NCBI GenBank assembly: GCA_022829145.1 | Contig: CM040747.1 | Location: forward strand, 35,418,052 to 35,482,051 | Reading direction: 5' to 3' | DNA length: 64,000 nt | DNA from: Albula goreensis | Lineage: Eukaryota; Chordata; Actinopteri; Albuliformes; Albulidae | Shown here: in pieces, positions 47,314 to 61,655 of the stretch | Layout of the letters: every line of letters begins with the position of its first letter | How positions within the stretch are numbered: position 1 is the first letter of the stretch | Program-made: the position numbers and the translations under genes | Notes under the pieces: generated by a model | The model's input: only the letters and a program-made list of their open reading frames with translations | What the model was told of the DNA's origin: nothing | Database searches by the model: none

Positions 47314-47620
47314 GGGATGCATTTCCCAAAACTGCTGTTGTCCATCCTATGGTCGTACATCCGTTGTGAGAACCATAGTTAGCATTTTTGATGTTTCTGA
47401 AAACCATAGTTGCATCGAACATTCACAACCATCGTTGTAAAGTTGTGTAGTTGGAACAACAGCTGTGGAGCTGTAGTTAAAAGCATTGTTCCTTGTTAGC
47501 TCCTCCTGACCGAGTCATAGCGACACGACGCAGGAGAGTTTCTCAGCTGTTGTTCGTAAAGCTGCATGAAATAAGAAAAATATTTTAGTCAGTGTTTCTG
47601 TTAGTTATAACAAAATCTTG
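47314..47620. mobile_element. Harbinger-type terminus
   Basis: Starts GGGATGCATTTCCCAAAACT and contains several CCATAGTTGC / ACCATCGTTG words, typical of one group of fish PIF/Harbinger elements. It probably forms the left end of the element whose transposase lies at 48590-49140. The right terminus was not found. Confidence 0.5.
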
Positions 47621-48589
47621 ATTAAGCAGTTTTGTGTATATCGTGGTCTACAAAAGTTCATAGTGGCCTACAATTTTAGTCTACGTAATTTTAGCCTATG
47701 TTGGGCTGTCCGTACATCCCCTAAATCAACTATTCCCCTCACTACTAGAGGCTGCTTCCTCTCAGGCCTCTCAGAGAACCCAAAGGGTCGCTTTTCCTTT
47801 GCTATTAAAAGGATTATTCATACTGATAATATGCCACACTTAATGATGCCAGATCCTGCATGCCATGTTCTTCTCTCAATGTGTTTTGCTGTGCAGGCTG
47901 GCTCTGACAGTGTGCGGTTGCTCTATAAGCGTATGCTGAAGCTTGACTGCCAGAAAAAAATACTACAAATAAACTTAAACTGGAATGACAAACGGTATTG
48001 CTATACATTGACCATTCTTTGATCAATATGTCTCTACCATATGTAATGTTTTTTCTTTCAATTTTTAGGAAAAGGAGAATGCCAGTAAATACATAAATCA
48101 AAAAAATAATAATTTTATGTGTCTTGGTGGAAAAATTGATTTGTGATGTCCACTCTTCCTGTTGGATAATCCAGCGTCAATGGGTCCACTACATGTGGTG
48201 GCATTGGCAGCTGGCATGGTGCTTTTTCTTTTCGAACAGTGGCAACATTATGAAGCACCACACATGCTGCCACCACCTCACTACCTCACATGCCTGCTTT
48301 GGACACACCCGCAAGCCTTGCAGGCAAGCAAGCGTGCTTTGTTGTCACCAAATGTCATCTCAATCTTGACCCTTGTGTTACTGTGAGTACGTTATATTGT
48401 ATTTGTTCCCTTGTTTGTGGGTCAGGATAGGGGGTCATCAGGTGACAGCAGGCCATCAAAATGCCCTTTCAATGATAGAAAAAATAATCACAACACAGCA
48501 TGATGTGTAATATATAGTGCGAGTGCTTGCATGAATCATGCACTGACCCTGGCCACCTGGCCTCCAGACTGGTCACCATTAAATGGTGA
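47621..48589. other. Interior of probable Harbinger element
   Basis: No convincing domain was seen. Open stretches at 47618-48022 and 48124-48386 lack recognisable motifs. The region may hold the accessory gene of the element. Confidence 0.35.
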
Positions 48590-49140
48590 TCATATGTCAT
48601 CTGACAAAGGATTTCTGGTCATTTTAACTACCATTGTAAGAAAATGTGTCTTTTGTCATGAATATAAATAGACGTTTTATGGACAAAATTATGTAGGCTA
48701 GGAATGTCAGATCAAATACGATATGATCAAATACCTGAACACTGATGCTGTGAAATAACTATTCACATAATCCCCCTCATGTTCTCCCAGGGGCGCTCTA
48801 ATGGTGATATGCGTACAGTCAATTGAACCAATCACCCTCAGGATTCCTTTGAAAAAAAATTTGTTCTGTATATAGGCCTAATCTATGCATATTTAAGACA
48901 AAGTATTTTTATATTGTGAATTACCTGCGATCGAATAAAATGCCTGTGTGATCTTTAGAACGCTTAAGTGGCCAGGGAACACAACAAATGCATGCAGCAG
49001 TTTAGTGAGAGCCAGTACCATTTTGCGAACTGCTTGGCATACAATGTTCTTGCTCAGATGGCAAGGCACACTGTCTGTTCGACAGTGAGGGCATTACTCC
49101 AGTGAGTGGAATTGGAGACGTCTGGCCTTAGAGGCCTGTG
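48590..49140 (-). pseudogene. PIF/Harbinger transposase remnant with a 78-bp intron
   Basis: On the minus strand the first part reads SKNIVCQAVRKMVLALTKLL then HAFVVFPGHLSVLKITQAFY and SIA. A GT-AG intron (48847-48924) follows. The frame then resumes as GILRVIGSIDCTHITIRAPL and GEHEGDYVNS. FPGVIG-x-IDGTHI-I-AP-x-x-E-x-DYVNR is the first DDE block of HARBI1-like transposases; here IDCTHI keeps the catalytic Asp. The sequence after DYVNS decays at a stop. Only the middle of the protein is visible. Confidence 0.72.
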
Positions 49141-50497
49141 TTATTCCCCAAGGCATCTCTGTGATAGGGTCGTTTCTTGCAAGTGCGCATACACATGTCA
49201 AACCTATACAATCTACCAATGAGAACGAGTGATATCATTCACGTCTCACAAAGTGCACAATTCAAAATTATCACGTGTCTGCGGATGAATTAGAAACGTG
49301 AATTTGGACAGCCTTGCTGTCATGAATGAGCACGTTTCACTGTTCCTGGTTTTTTTTTTTTTTTTGTAATCTGGTATCTTACCTAGGCTGTAGGATACGC
49401 TGTTAGAATTGGGGAATTCTTGCTACACCGAATGCAGCTCTGAATTTCTTCTCTCGCTAAGAAAGTTGTAGCTGGATAAATATGGGCCTAGCTAAATAGC
49501 CACGTAGATAGACATATAACTGTGCAGATTATGTAGTTGGGCTATTTATAACACACCATTATTGTATTGAAGGAAATAAAGGGCTAGCCTACCACATTAA
49601 TCACGAATGTAGTCACAGTAACTCGACCCTTCAGAGTTCCGTATCAGCAGGCTACTATATCAATCAGCCTGACCTTTCCAGAATCACACTGAAAATGTAA
49701 GAATAATTTTATTATTTAATCTCTTAAACATACTTATCATTTTGAACTATTCATACACATTACTATATAATATATATAAAATATTATATTTCATCCTGAC
49801 TTGTTGCCATGTGCACTTTCCACTGGGGTTGCAGCTGAAATGATTGTTAGAAGTTATTTCTTAACACAACAACATTAAGTTCATACAGGTAGTCATGCAG
49901 CCTGGGTTCTTTAGGGGGTAAATCTTTATTAACTCTGAGTAACAGGTCAGTTTCAGAGGTGTACCCATGTGTAGGCTTTAACTGAATTATCCTGTTTCAC
50001 ACTATTTTACTTTCCCTTACATTTCAATCGTATTACAAGTAAAAGAGTCCGTAAGACAAAACAGAGAACATACGACAAGAACACGGTTCTAACATTTGTA
50101 AACTTTTATGTTTCATATGTAAATAATTACTGTGGAGGTCAGTCTGTCAGGTCAGGAGACCTCCTGGCTTGTTTCCCTACTTGGAGTTTCATTAATGGTA
50201 GTATTAATTCAGGCATGCCATTTTTGGATTTTCATATTGTTTCAACTCATGTGTGCTGCAGATACTATATTCCCTATATTCCATGTGATGATGATGATGG
50301 TGATGATGGTTATTGTTATAAACATGTATTTTATTAGTAATAATGATTTAAGTATGACAGGTTTTAATGAGTTTACAGGGCCAAAGCACTGTCGGTGCAA
50401 TAGTCCCAGATTGTCTCAATAAGTATTCCTGACTACTGGTCTGACATTCATATCCTCTCATTTTGACCCAGAAAGGAAGCACTGTTTTCTCTCTGCA
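49141..50497. other. Intergenic sequence without recognised gene
   Basis: AT-rich. It contains a T-run (49350-49366), a TATAATATATATAAAATATTATA stretch near 49765-49790 and a GATGAT-type short repeat (50287-50312). No coding feature. Confidence 0.5.
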
Positions 50498-51249
50498 GGG
50501 GTGTGTTCCAATACTTTTTCTCATCTCCTCCTTTCCTCCACTTATTTCTGGGGTAGGAAAGGAGGGGAAGAAATATGTGGAGGACAGGAGTGGAGGAACA
50601 AGTGGAAGAAAGACGGAAAGGAGGAGATGAAACAAAAATTGGAACAGCTCATCAGATTCACTCGTCATCAAAGTCGACGTTGACTTTTGATGAAGTAGTA
50701 ACTTTGACTGATTCAGAGGATACCTAAAACAATCACGCTTCTCGAACATCGCCAGACCTTTTTAATGCATTAAAATATTGTCAGTTACTCGCATTCTGCT
50801 CATAACATAAACATTTGTACAAGGAATAAATAAACCTACCGCTCAATTTTACTGTTCACAGCTCAAAAACGTGAATATATCGCGTCAATGTGGACATGTT
50901 TGAAAAAGCAAAACAAAAGTTTTCCATTACTGTTAACTGTTCTGGCACTTAAGTGTTGGTAAATCCCTTGTCATGTTTTAGAACTTTTCGATGGTGAAAT
51001 CTGTGGGATGGTCTTTTAATCTGACTGGTCGTGAACACAATGATGTCACCATAAATGTGAAAAGACGTCCGTGGTTGGATACATCGATGTATCCTTTGTT
51101 TGGAGAAAAAGAGGAAGCGAATGGAGGAGGCAAGATTTTGTTTCCTACCTTTTTGGAGCAGTGGAGGGAAGGAGGATGCATCGATCAGTTTTTGGGGCAC
51201 GGGGGAAATGAGGAGAGGAAAGACAAATTTGAGTGTTGGAACACACCCC
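50498..51249. mobile_element. Fold-back element copy 3, most complete (752 bp)
   Basis: The ends are GGGGTGTGTTCCAATACTTT and, reversed, GGGGTGTGTTCCAACACTCA. It matches 37991-39164 in reverse orientation, including the centre (CACGTTTTTGAGC word, reversed, at about 50862) and the ATACATCGATGTAT palindrome at 51079. GA/CT-rich tracts lie at both ends. It has no transposase frame. Confidence 0.75.
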
Positions 51250-52026
51250 AGGAATAGTGGAGCATGCAGAAAGAGGTGAGCATCTTAACAGCAGTGGTTG
51301 AGGGAGTCCACAACTGCCTCATAACCACCAGGTGGCAGTGTGAACCAAATGATATGTGCAGGAAGAGGAGAAAGTCGCTGTGTTGATCTAACCTTATTAC
51401 TTGATCTAACATTATTACTCTTCAAAACACAGCAACAATCCCTCCCATTCATACAAATTTCTATATTTGCTGTTCCAACTTAATTACTTGATACATTCCA
51501 AAGCAGAAAAAACAAATTGAATTCATTTAAAACCATTTGGTTTTAAATATACCCACTATACAAAAATATATAATATTTAATAGATTATATAACAGGATCA
51601 GACATCCCTCTTTGTCTTTCTGTTCTGCCCCCCTCCACACAGGGATGGTGTATGGTGTTTGATAAGATGGGACATTGGGGCAGGATTCTGCTTCTCATAT
51701 GCAAAGATAATCTACACAGAAAGAGGCTTTTTTGCTCCTCCACCCACATTTGGGTAATTACAACAGCTGTATGAGAAAGGGCAGGCATGGATACACACAA
51801 GCACATATACTCACGCATGCACTCAAACACACACAAGCTCAAGGACTTACACATATACCCACAAGCACTCAAGCTTAAATACTCACATACAAACGCACAT
51901 ATAACCACACACACACCGCATTTCAGTGAGTTTTTTGTTCCTGCATTGTTCTGTACTTACATCATTGTGCGCAATTCTTTGCTGCTTCTCTCTGATTTCA
52001 TTTCACTCTCAGCCAGCTGTGCTTAG
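51250..52026. other. Intergenic sequence, CA-rich patch
   Basis: AT-rich sequence with a degenerate CA-rich stretch (51785-51920). No gene seen. Confidence 0.5.
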
Positions 52027-52703
52027 TGTGACACCGATAGGGGATTAACGGTGTAGGTGGGCGGCAGAAGTACCAGACGGAGAACAGATTTTACTGGCCA
52101 CGAATCGGCCGAAGCCGTTTTATTAACAAAAATGGACTTACAAAAGAAAAGTTAGGCCACAAGGCAAATGCAGGCCTAGGGAAAAACCCAACGGGAAACA
52201 AAAGAAAACAAAGAACCCAAGGGGGACACAAACTCACGGCCACAGTATACAGCCAGCTAGGCTGACTGAAAGTTCAGTTCTTAGTAAAAACAAAACAGGT
52301 TCTTCTGAGAGGGTGCATCCCTCTGGCCGGTCTGGGTAGGCAGCCCTTAAGCTGGTAGGCCGTGGTCCCCGGGCGGCACGTTCCCCTCAGCTGGAGTCTA
52401 GAGGGTGGGGAAGGAAAAACAGAGCCATTAGCATATACAGACATTGGAAAAGACCCCTCCCCTGAACAGTGGGGTTGAGCGAGTTTTAAAGCTCTCTTGG
52501 CTTGATTGGGAGCGGCCGCAGCTGTGTTGGCTGCATTCCTCAAGCAGCCCCAATTCCCTCGTTGAGAGCGGCCACTCTCCAAGGTCCTGTTCCTGCATTG
52601 CCGCCGCTGTCCAGGGCGTGGGGGTGCTGAAACCAGTCGCTCGCTCTCTGACATCTTGGTGTGGGGCCGGTCTCTGGGTGGCCGGGCCCAAGCCGCCGTC
52701 ACA
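52027..52703 (-). mobile_element. Probable solo LTR of a retrotransposon (677 bp)
   Basis: On the minus strand the segment starts TGTGACGGCGG and ends GGTGTCACA, so the ends are short inverted repeats TGTGAC/GTCACA, as in LTRs. It has a GC-rich U3-like part, a TTTAAAA box at about 52484 and AATAAA at about 52122, some 95 bp before the end. The flanks TTAG and GTAG differ at one base of four. No internal retrotransposon domain adjoins it, so a solo LTR from recombination is likely. Confidence 0.55.
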
Positions 52704-54109
52704 GTAGATAACTAACCCCCTCTCTGACCACCCCCCTTCAGCCAAGCCACTCCAGCCAAATATGACATCAGCCACCATATGTGACATCAGAAACACTTAG
52801 CATATCAATTATTATACTCCTGTCACTTCCTGATGAAAAGCAGCGTTTACATTTTTTCACACAATACACTGGATATCAAAATAAAGTGTTGATGAAAGTA
52901 TGTTTATGTTTGGGTTCTAATGATCTGTATCAGAAAATGTGTATCTGTTAGGGGTGCGATGGTATACAATATTCATGCGGTTCGGTACATTTTGGTTAAA
53001 CAGGGAAAACCAAAAAATGTGGAAAATAACATTTTTGTCATTTATTTTGAAAAAAACTTTCAACAGTGGCTCCTAGGCCACAATTCTGACTGTAACAGTT
53101 AAGACACTGTAATATTGACATATTGTCATTAAGAAAAAGTAAAAACAGCATGCAATAAACACAAATGTCAGTAATGCTCCATCATAAGCATCCTCTGACA
53201 TGTTGATAATTCCTGAACAACTGCAGCTTGTGCTCATTTATACAAGGCAGGCACAATGGACTGACTGAAATGCACCCGTGAAGGCATATTGCAGCAGAAC
53301 TCAACCACTTTAACTATATGCTTAAATTCTGTATTCTCCACGACCGAGTATGGCCACATCTTCACTGTGATAAACACACTTATAGCATTAGTTATTGCTT
53401 TGGCTCAGTCTGAATCTGCAGTGAGAGGCTGCTTGAACACTGTGGGGAGAATGACTCACCTTCCTGTTTTTTTCTTGTTTTGCTTATCGACACATTCGGG
53501 TGATGCCGTCGTAAATGACATGTTAGAAGTGTATACACAGTCATACCTGACTTTAGCTGAACAATGTCGGCATACAGTTTGACACTAATTTTTGTCCATT
53601 TTTGCTGTAACTGAACGGGAAACCATACTGCTGCCATACAGTGGATCTAAATGTCATGGGAGGATCCTCCAGCTCTGGTCTCTCATTTGTGTTGGCCATA
53701 TGGATGGCAGCAACAATACATGAGCTTGGGTAACCTGGCTAACCAGGTTAAGCTGACTAGCATTCTACAGCTGATAGACATCAACTGGTGCACTGACAAA
53801 ACTGCTTAGCCCACCGCAGCAACCTTCTCCCATCGACTAAGGGGGAGGAAGCTGAGGCACATGATTCCTTGCTTCTTTTCATGCTGCAGGTACACCACCA
53901 ATCATATGCTGCCTATGCCGTTGGGGGATTACACAGTTAGCATATGTTCAGTTTGTGCAGCTGCAAGCTAGAGAGCGATGAACTATGAATTGGCCTATAC
54001 CCCTACAATCCCTGGTGAGGCTGGGCCAATTGTTGCCTTGCTGCTGTGGACTTCCAGCCATAGCAGATTATAGCGTGGCTGGGATACAAAAACCCCGCCT
54101 ATTATTTTA
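52704..54109. other. Unassigned intergenic sequence
   Basis: AT-rich with TAACCTGGCTAACCAGGTTA, a short perfect palindrome, near 53730-53749. The segment 53280-53830 may be an old hAT remnant (loosely, ECGHIF and SESAVRGC words), but I cannot support it. Confidence 0.4.
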
Positions 54110-54111
54110 TA

Positions 54112-56229
<2,118 letters not shown>

Positions 56230-56483
56230 TTGTTGCGTGGATTGTCGTAGCAGTGGATTTTACAGTGAGACAACTGCAGACATTTCAGACTTCTCATCAT
56301 TAAGACATACACATCCAGAAATATACAATGCAAATTACTGTCCCCCTCCTGCATGTAACAGCCCATTTTCTGCATCCTGTGCTTCAGTATAGTTACTCAA
56401 ATTCAAACAGTTCTGTGTACATCATTCAGCTTTGAACATGGAACAATGGGAAACAACATCAAGGGTTAGTGAATAATACAAAT
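56230..56483. repeat. Left arm of the 3.7-kb inverted-repeat unit
   Basis: The outer 50 bp (TTGTTGCGTGGATTGTCGTA onwards) differ from the reversed right arm (59874-59923) at one position. The next 200 bp match 59392-59600 at roughly 85-90% by eye. Between these two parts the left arm lacks about 275 bp present in the right arm. Confidence 0.9.
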
Positions 56484-56544
56484 GGAGTTTGTTAAAACAA
56501 AGTTCAGGAGAATAATTCTCAGACAACCCCCTTCAATCAATTCC

Positions 56545-58055
56545 GGTCTCCACACAAGTATATAAACCCTACGTACCTAGCTCCCATCGTGCTTCGCATC
56601 TCTGGCATATCAGTTCGCTGCTATCGCTCAACTTCTGCACTCGCTAATCTCCAATCGCTAACTAGCGCCATGGAACTGCAGCTTCATGCGTCCGATGACG
56701 ACTTGTCCCTCGTTCTCGATTCCAACTCGTTAGCTTCTCCTCCCTGGGCGTCTCTCCGAGACAACCGAGTCCCAGCCACGGCGGCCCCCGCCCGGGATCG
56801 CCCTCCGAGTCGTCGCTGGAACCTGCGCCAGCTGAGATCCCGTGCTGTTTCCCAGCTGTCTGCATCTCCCTCTTCCACCACCTCCAGAACCCCGTCCTCA
56901 CCGCGGCGCTGCCCCTTCGGCTCTGGCTTGCTCCCGGTCTCCTGCTGCCCTCATCGACCTCGGCGAGCGAACCGCTTCTCCTCCTCAGCCGTCCCGGTGG
57001 ACCGTGGCCCTCCTTCAGAAGGCTCTCACCGACCGCAGAGTCTATTTTCCTGCAAATGCGAGAAAGACGGATTTGTTTCGCCTTTACTCAGATTCCCTAC
57101 AATCTGGGGTCCTGACGGTCCCTGCATAACCTCGGCGCGGAGCATATGACGTCACCCTACCTCCTAGCGACCTGCGCTGGTCCCTCGGGCCGTCCTCGGC
57201 TGCTCCTGTCGCCGGCTCCTTCCCTGAGGCTGCTCAATCCAACCCTGTATCCTTCTCATGTCTCAGTGCTACAAGCGAAGGAGCGGCCCCATCTCGGCAC
57301 CCTCTCAGCTTTCTCATCCTCCCTTTCCACTGCCCGAGTCCCCCCCCCGGAGTCGGTTGGCCCTGGGCGGTGCCCGTCGTGCCGCCTGTCCTTCCACTGC
57401 ACACTCCTAGGGACTCGGCACAGTATTACTCCCTTCCCGCTCCCGGCGTCCCCTCCAGAGTCAGCGGGCATTCCCCCGGCACCCATGTCGTCGGCGGTAG
57501 CATCGCTATTGCACGCTCCTAGGGACCCGGCACAGCGCCCCCTCCTCCCTCCTCCCTCTGTCGGCGTCCCCTCCGGAGTCAGTGGGCACCGGGCGGTGCC
57601 CGTCACGCCACCCGTCCTACCACTGCACGCTCCTAGGGACTCGGCACCGCACTTCTCCATCCACGCTCCCGGCGTCCCCTCCGGAGTCGGCGTGCTTCCC
57701 CCGGCACCCTTGTCGTCAGCGGTAGCGTCGCTATTGCACGCTCCTAGGGACCCAACACAGCGCCCCCTTCCCCTCCTCCCTCTGTTGGCGTCCCCTCTGG
57801 AGTCAGCGGGCCCCGGGCGGTGCCCATCGCGCCGCCCGTCCTACCACTGCATGCTCCTAGGGACTCAGCACCGCCTCCGGAGTCGACGGGCTTCCGCCAG
57901 CACTCGTGTCGCTGGCGGAGAACATTCCTACCACCACACATGTCAACGCACCATATGCACACGCACACGCACGCATCGTTTATTGTTACATTGTATTAAA
58001 TTGTGCTTTGCCGTGTATTACAGGTGTTCAATAAACTTTGTTATATTCCAAGGTT
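56545..58055 (+). other. Candidate transcription unit inside the inverted-repeat unit
   Basis: A TATA-like box (AAGTATATAAACCC, about 56557-56570) is followed about 100 bp on by ATGGAACTGCAGCTTCATGC (56670) and a GC-rich segment. One frame reads MELQLHASDDDLSLVLDSNS. After a frame change another gives WTVALLQKALTDRRVYFPAN then ARKTDLFRLYSDSLQ, which looks like a SAP-type helix-extended-helix motif. A polyadenylation signal AATAAA lies at about 58031. The GC content contrasts sharply with the AT-rich arms. I do not recognise the protein. It could be a gag-like remnant of a retroelement. Confidence 0.4.
57330..57920 (+). repeat. GC-rich minisatellite, ~112-bp units in ~225-bp pairs
   Basis: The word CTCCTAGGGAC recurs at 57404, 57516, 57630, 57741 and 57854 (spacings 112, 114, 111 and 113). 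Two unit types alternate: one with GTCCT-CCACTGCA-GCTCCT before the word, the other with GTAGC-TCGCTATTGCACG. Long open frames across it (for example to 58168) arise from the repeat and low stop density. Confidence 0.9.
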
Positions 58056-59391
58056 GTGTGTTTATTAATATTGCATATGTATTGAATGTTTGCCAACCTC
58101 TGCAGCTCCAAAAAACTCCAAATGCCCTCACGTTTGTCCAATCATTAATGTTATTAATTCAGTTATAACTGAACCAATAATGTTGTGATTTGATTATGAT
58201 TAATTATTAATATTGTAATTTTGATTATAATTATTAATTGAATTATTAGTTGGAATTATGTATTTATAGCTATCCAATGAGACTGATATGTATTGTTTGA
58301 GACTGATATATGAGATTGATTAATCGTAGTTACACCATTATTCGTTGAATATGTTATAGAGTTTCCACCCCGTAAGTGACACCCTTTGTTGTGGGGAATA
58401 TAACAATAAAGGTTGTTATAGGTGAGGTTTAGATAATTCCTAACACTTTTGGTGTCCTGTGCAAGGAATACTATAATAAATCCCTACAATACTATTCTAC
58501 ATAAAATTAACTATTAATACCATGTAGGCTATTCAGTGTGCAGATCTACTATATACCTTCTTGTGAAATAATACCGTGTAACACTTGTCACTTTTCACAC
58601 TATTACTTAAACTTATGTGAATCATACACATACTTTATTATACTTTTTATATATTTATTTGTAATTCTTATTCGATTATTTTAATGTATGTTATTGCTGA
58701 GTTGACCGGATTTTCGTCCAACACATGTCATTGTACTTTTTATAAACTTATATGTGACAAATAAAATTAAACTTGAAGCTTGAACTTGAATAATTTATTT
58801 AAAACTAGAGCATAACAACAAAACACAATACTTTCGATGCATCAAAAACATGGAACATTTTAAAAACAATAATAGCAACAAGGACAATGGTGACAAGGAC
58901 AGCAAGAACAACACCAACACCAGGGACTGCACTGATGCTTCTGTCTTGTTACCTTGGGAAGGGAGGAGCTCCTGGAACAAGAGCTGCCAGATGGAAACTG
59001 TATATGAGCCCTTAATTTCAAAATAACTGAAAATATTATCATTAGAAAATAACAATAATACAGTTGTTACACACAGAAGACTATCACTGCAGTACTAAGA
59101 ATGGAAGGGTTGTGTTCCTTATGTGGCTGTAACGGAGAGAATCCTCCATTCCTTGAAAAGCCCGTGTTAAACCGTTTTTGATGTATAGACAGGTTATTAC
59201 GTTTGCTTTTGCCGCTTTCATGGATGTTAGTCCGCACCATTTATGTTTGCCGGTTTTAACAGCAATAATTCACAGCTGTACCTCTGTTATGCAATCATTC
59301 CTGTACATAAAATAATTCACCACATAACTTTGACATCCTGGTGACAAAGGTTAAATGTTTATTGCAAATGATGTAATGATAGCAAAGTATT
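58056..59391. other. AT-rich interior of the inverted-repeat unit
   Basis: Contains AT-rich runs with TTATTAAT-type words (58190-58260). A short frame at 59101 (MEGLCSLCGCNGENPPF) closes after 26 codons. No reverse transcriptase or recombinase motif is visible. Confidence 0.45.
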
Positions 59392-59923
59392 ATTTGTATT
59401 ATTCACTAACCCTTGATGTTGTTTCCTGCTGTTCCGTGTGCAAAGCTGAATGATGTAAACAGAACTGTTTGAATTTGTGTAACTTTATTGAAGTACAGGA
59501 TGCAGAAAATGGGCTGTTACAGGCAGGGGGGAGACAGTAATTTGCATTGTGTATTTCTGAATGTGTGTATGGCTAAATGATGAGAAGTCTGAAATGTCTG
59601 GAACTGATAAAATGAGTCATGGTAATTGTTTTAGGGAATTAATTGATTTTGTTTCTGCTAGTGATATGATCTAACTAATGTACCTGAGTAAAACCTACTT
59701 AAGCAGGTCATTTTTTGTTGTGAGGGTTCTGTGTGGCAGTAGGTGACAGACTGTATTTGCAAGTCTGATTGTTATAATTCGTGTCTTATTGTGTTTGTCT
59801 TGTAAATGTTATTGTGTAAATATGTGGCACTTTGTAAATAAACACCCCACTTGAGTTGCACTAGTTCTCATCGCTGCAGTTGTCTCACTGTAAAATCCAC
59901 TGCTACGACTATCCACGCAACAA
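59392..59923. repeat. Right arm of the 3.7-kb inverted-repeat unit
   Basis: Reversed match to 56230-56483, with an extra internal segment at about 59601-59873. That segment holds TTGTAAATAAACACC (an AATAAA signal) and is bounded by CTG on both sides, as expected if the left arm lost it through microhomology. Confidence 0.9.
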
Positions 59924-60806
59924 AGGCAATTAGGTTAGTAGAGGTGGGGCTTGTGCAGCAGCTGATGCTTGTGTTCATTACAACTACAGCACTGCTGCAC
60001 TGCTGGTGCTGAAGGTTGAGACTTACATCACACAAACATTTTACGGTACAGCCACTGGGTGACAAGACTCTACAAGTGGTGCCATGTTGAGCGAAGAAAG
60101 TATTTTTATATGCTAAAATTTGTAACATTCTAAAGTGTCTTTCTAGCTTTGCATAATTATTGATAAATATAATCTGTGAATTCCTCTGGATATCACACAT
60201 AGTCTTTGCCTGTGTCCAGCTGTTTGACGTAGTCCATTGAGTTTTGGGGGAGTGACTTAATGTGTGGGGAAATCTAAGATTTAAAACACAATTAAAAATA
60301 GACAAGTTCAGCACCCACACACTCAGCAAAAATACGCAAATATTCTCAGTCCATGGTCAGGGTATAAAGCTCAATACATTGGTTGGTATTGGACATAGTG
60401 AAGTAGGCTCACTTCTTTCTTTGTTTCACTGATCTGACTTGATGAATGAGTAGCTAGGTCTTCTTTCCCATGACATCACTATTTGTCACGCTCTTCTTTC
60501 ACTTAGTCCAACAAACACTATTGGAATGCAGGTGACACAAGAGCCACTGGGACTGAAGATTCCACATGCAAGATCCACTGAAAACAATCAACCAAAACTG
60601 AGTTTATCACAACAAAATATTAACATTTTTGAATGGTGGTAGTTTTGTGATTGTATTTTTCAAAACACCACAAAAATGATGTCCAAATACAACAGGGAAT
60701 TTGAATTTGTACAGAAACTATGGATCTCAGCAACCTCTTATTTCACCTATGAACATTTTGGTCATTCTTCCAGTGTTTAGCACCCCAAGTCTACATGTGT
60801 CTACAC
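59924..60806. other. Unassigned sequence right of the inverted-repeat unit
   Basis: A 153-codon minus-strand open stretch (59868-60329) overlaps the right arm and has no motif that I recognise. Otherwise AT-rich. Confidence 0.4.
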
Positions 60807-61012
60807 CAGGGGTGTCAAACTCCAGTCCTGGAGGGCCGCAGTGTCTGCGGGTTTTTGTTCTTTCCTTTCGATTGGCAGCCATTTTAGGCCTTGGAAACCA
60901 GGTGTGTGGACTCTTTAGCCAACCAGTGATTTTAATTCATCAATTAAGTGCTAAAACACACCAAAAACCAGCTACCACTGCGGCCCTCCAGGACTGCAGT
61001 TTGACACCCCTG
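60807..61012. mobile_element. 206-bp hAT-type MITE, copy 2
   Basis: Ends CAGGGGTGTCAAACTCCAGT and, reversed, CAGGGGTGTCAAACTGCAGT. It has a perfect 8-bp duplication GTCTACAC (60799-60806 and 61013-61020). Same length as copy 1 and very similar sequence. Confidence 0.95.
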
Positions 61013-61063
61013 GTCTACACTATGTGTGTCCACAAGGACATTTTTACTGATACATCAGTAAAG

Positions 61064-61064
61064 T

Positions 61065-61139
<75 letters not shown>
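61064..61139. repeat. (GT)n microsatellite
   Basis: Uninterrupted GT run of about 75 bp. A second, degenerate GT-rich stretch lies at 61255-61340. Confidence 0.97.

Positions 61140-61655
<516 letters not shown>

Noticed and set aside
47618-48022. 134-codon open frame as a possible host gene
   Set aside because: No recognisable domain, and it lies between Harbinger-type end motifs and transposase; more likely element interior or chance.
57146-58168. 340-codon open frame in the GC-rich block
   Set aside because: It crosses the 112-bp repeats and runs into AT-rich non-coding sequence. The length reflects low stop density, and the SAP-like motif lies in another frame upstream.
56230-59923. Firm assignment of this unit to DIRS
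   Set aside because: Inverted arms fit, but no reverse transcriptase, RNase H, methylase or tyrosine recombinase motif could be found inside.
59868-60329. 153-codon minus-strand frame
   Set aside because: It overlaps the right inverted-repeat arm, shows no family motif, and its C-terminal end is arm sequence.
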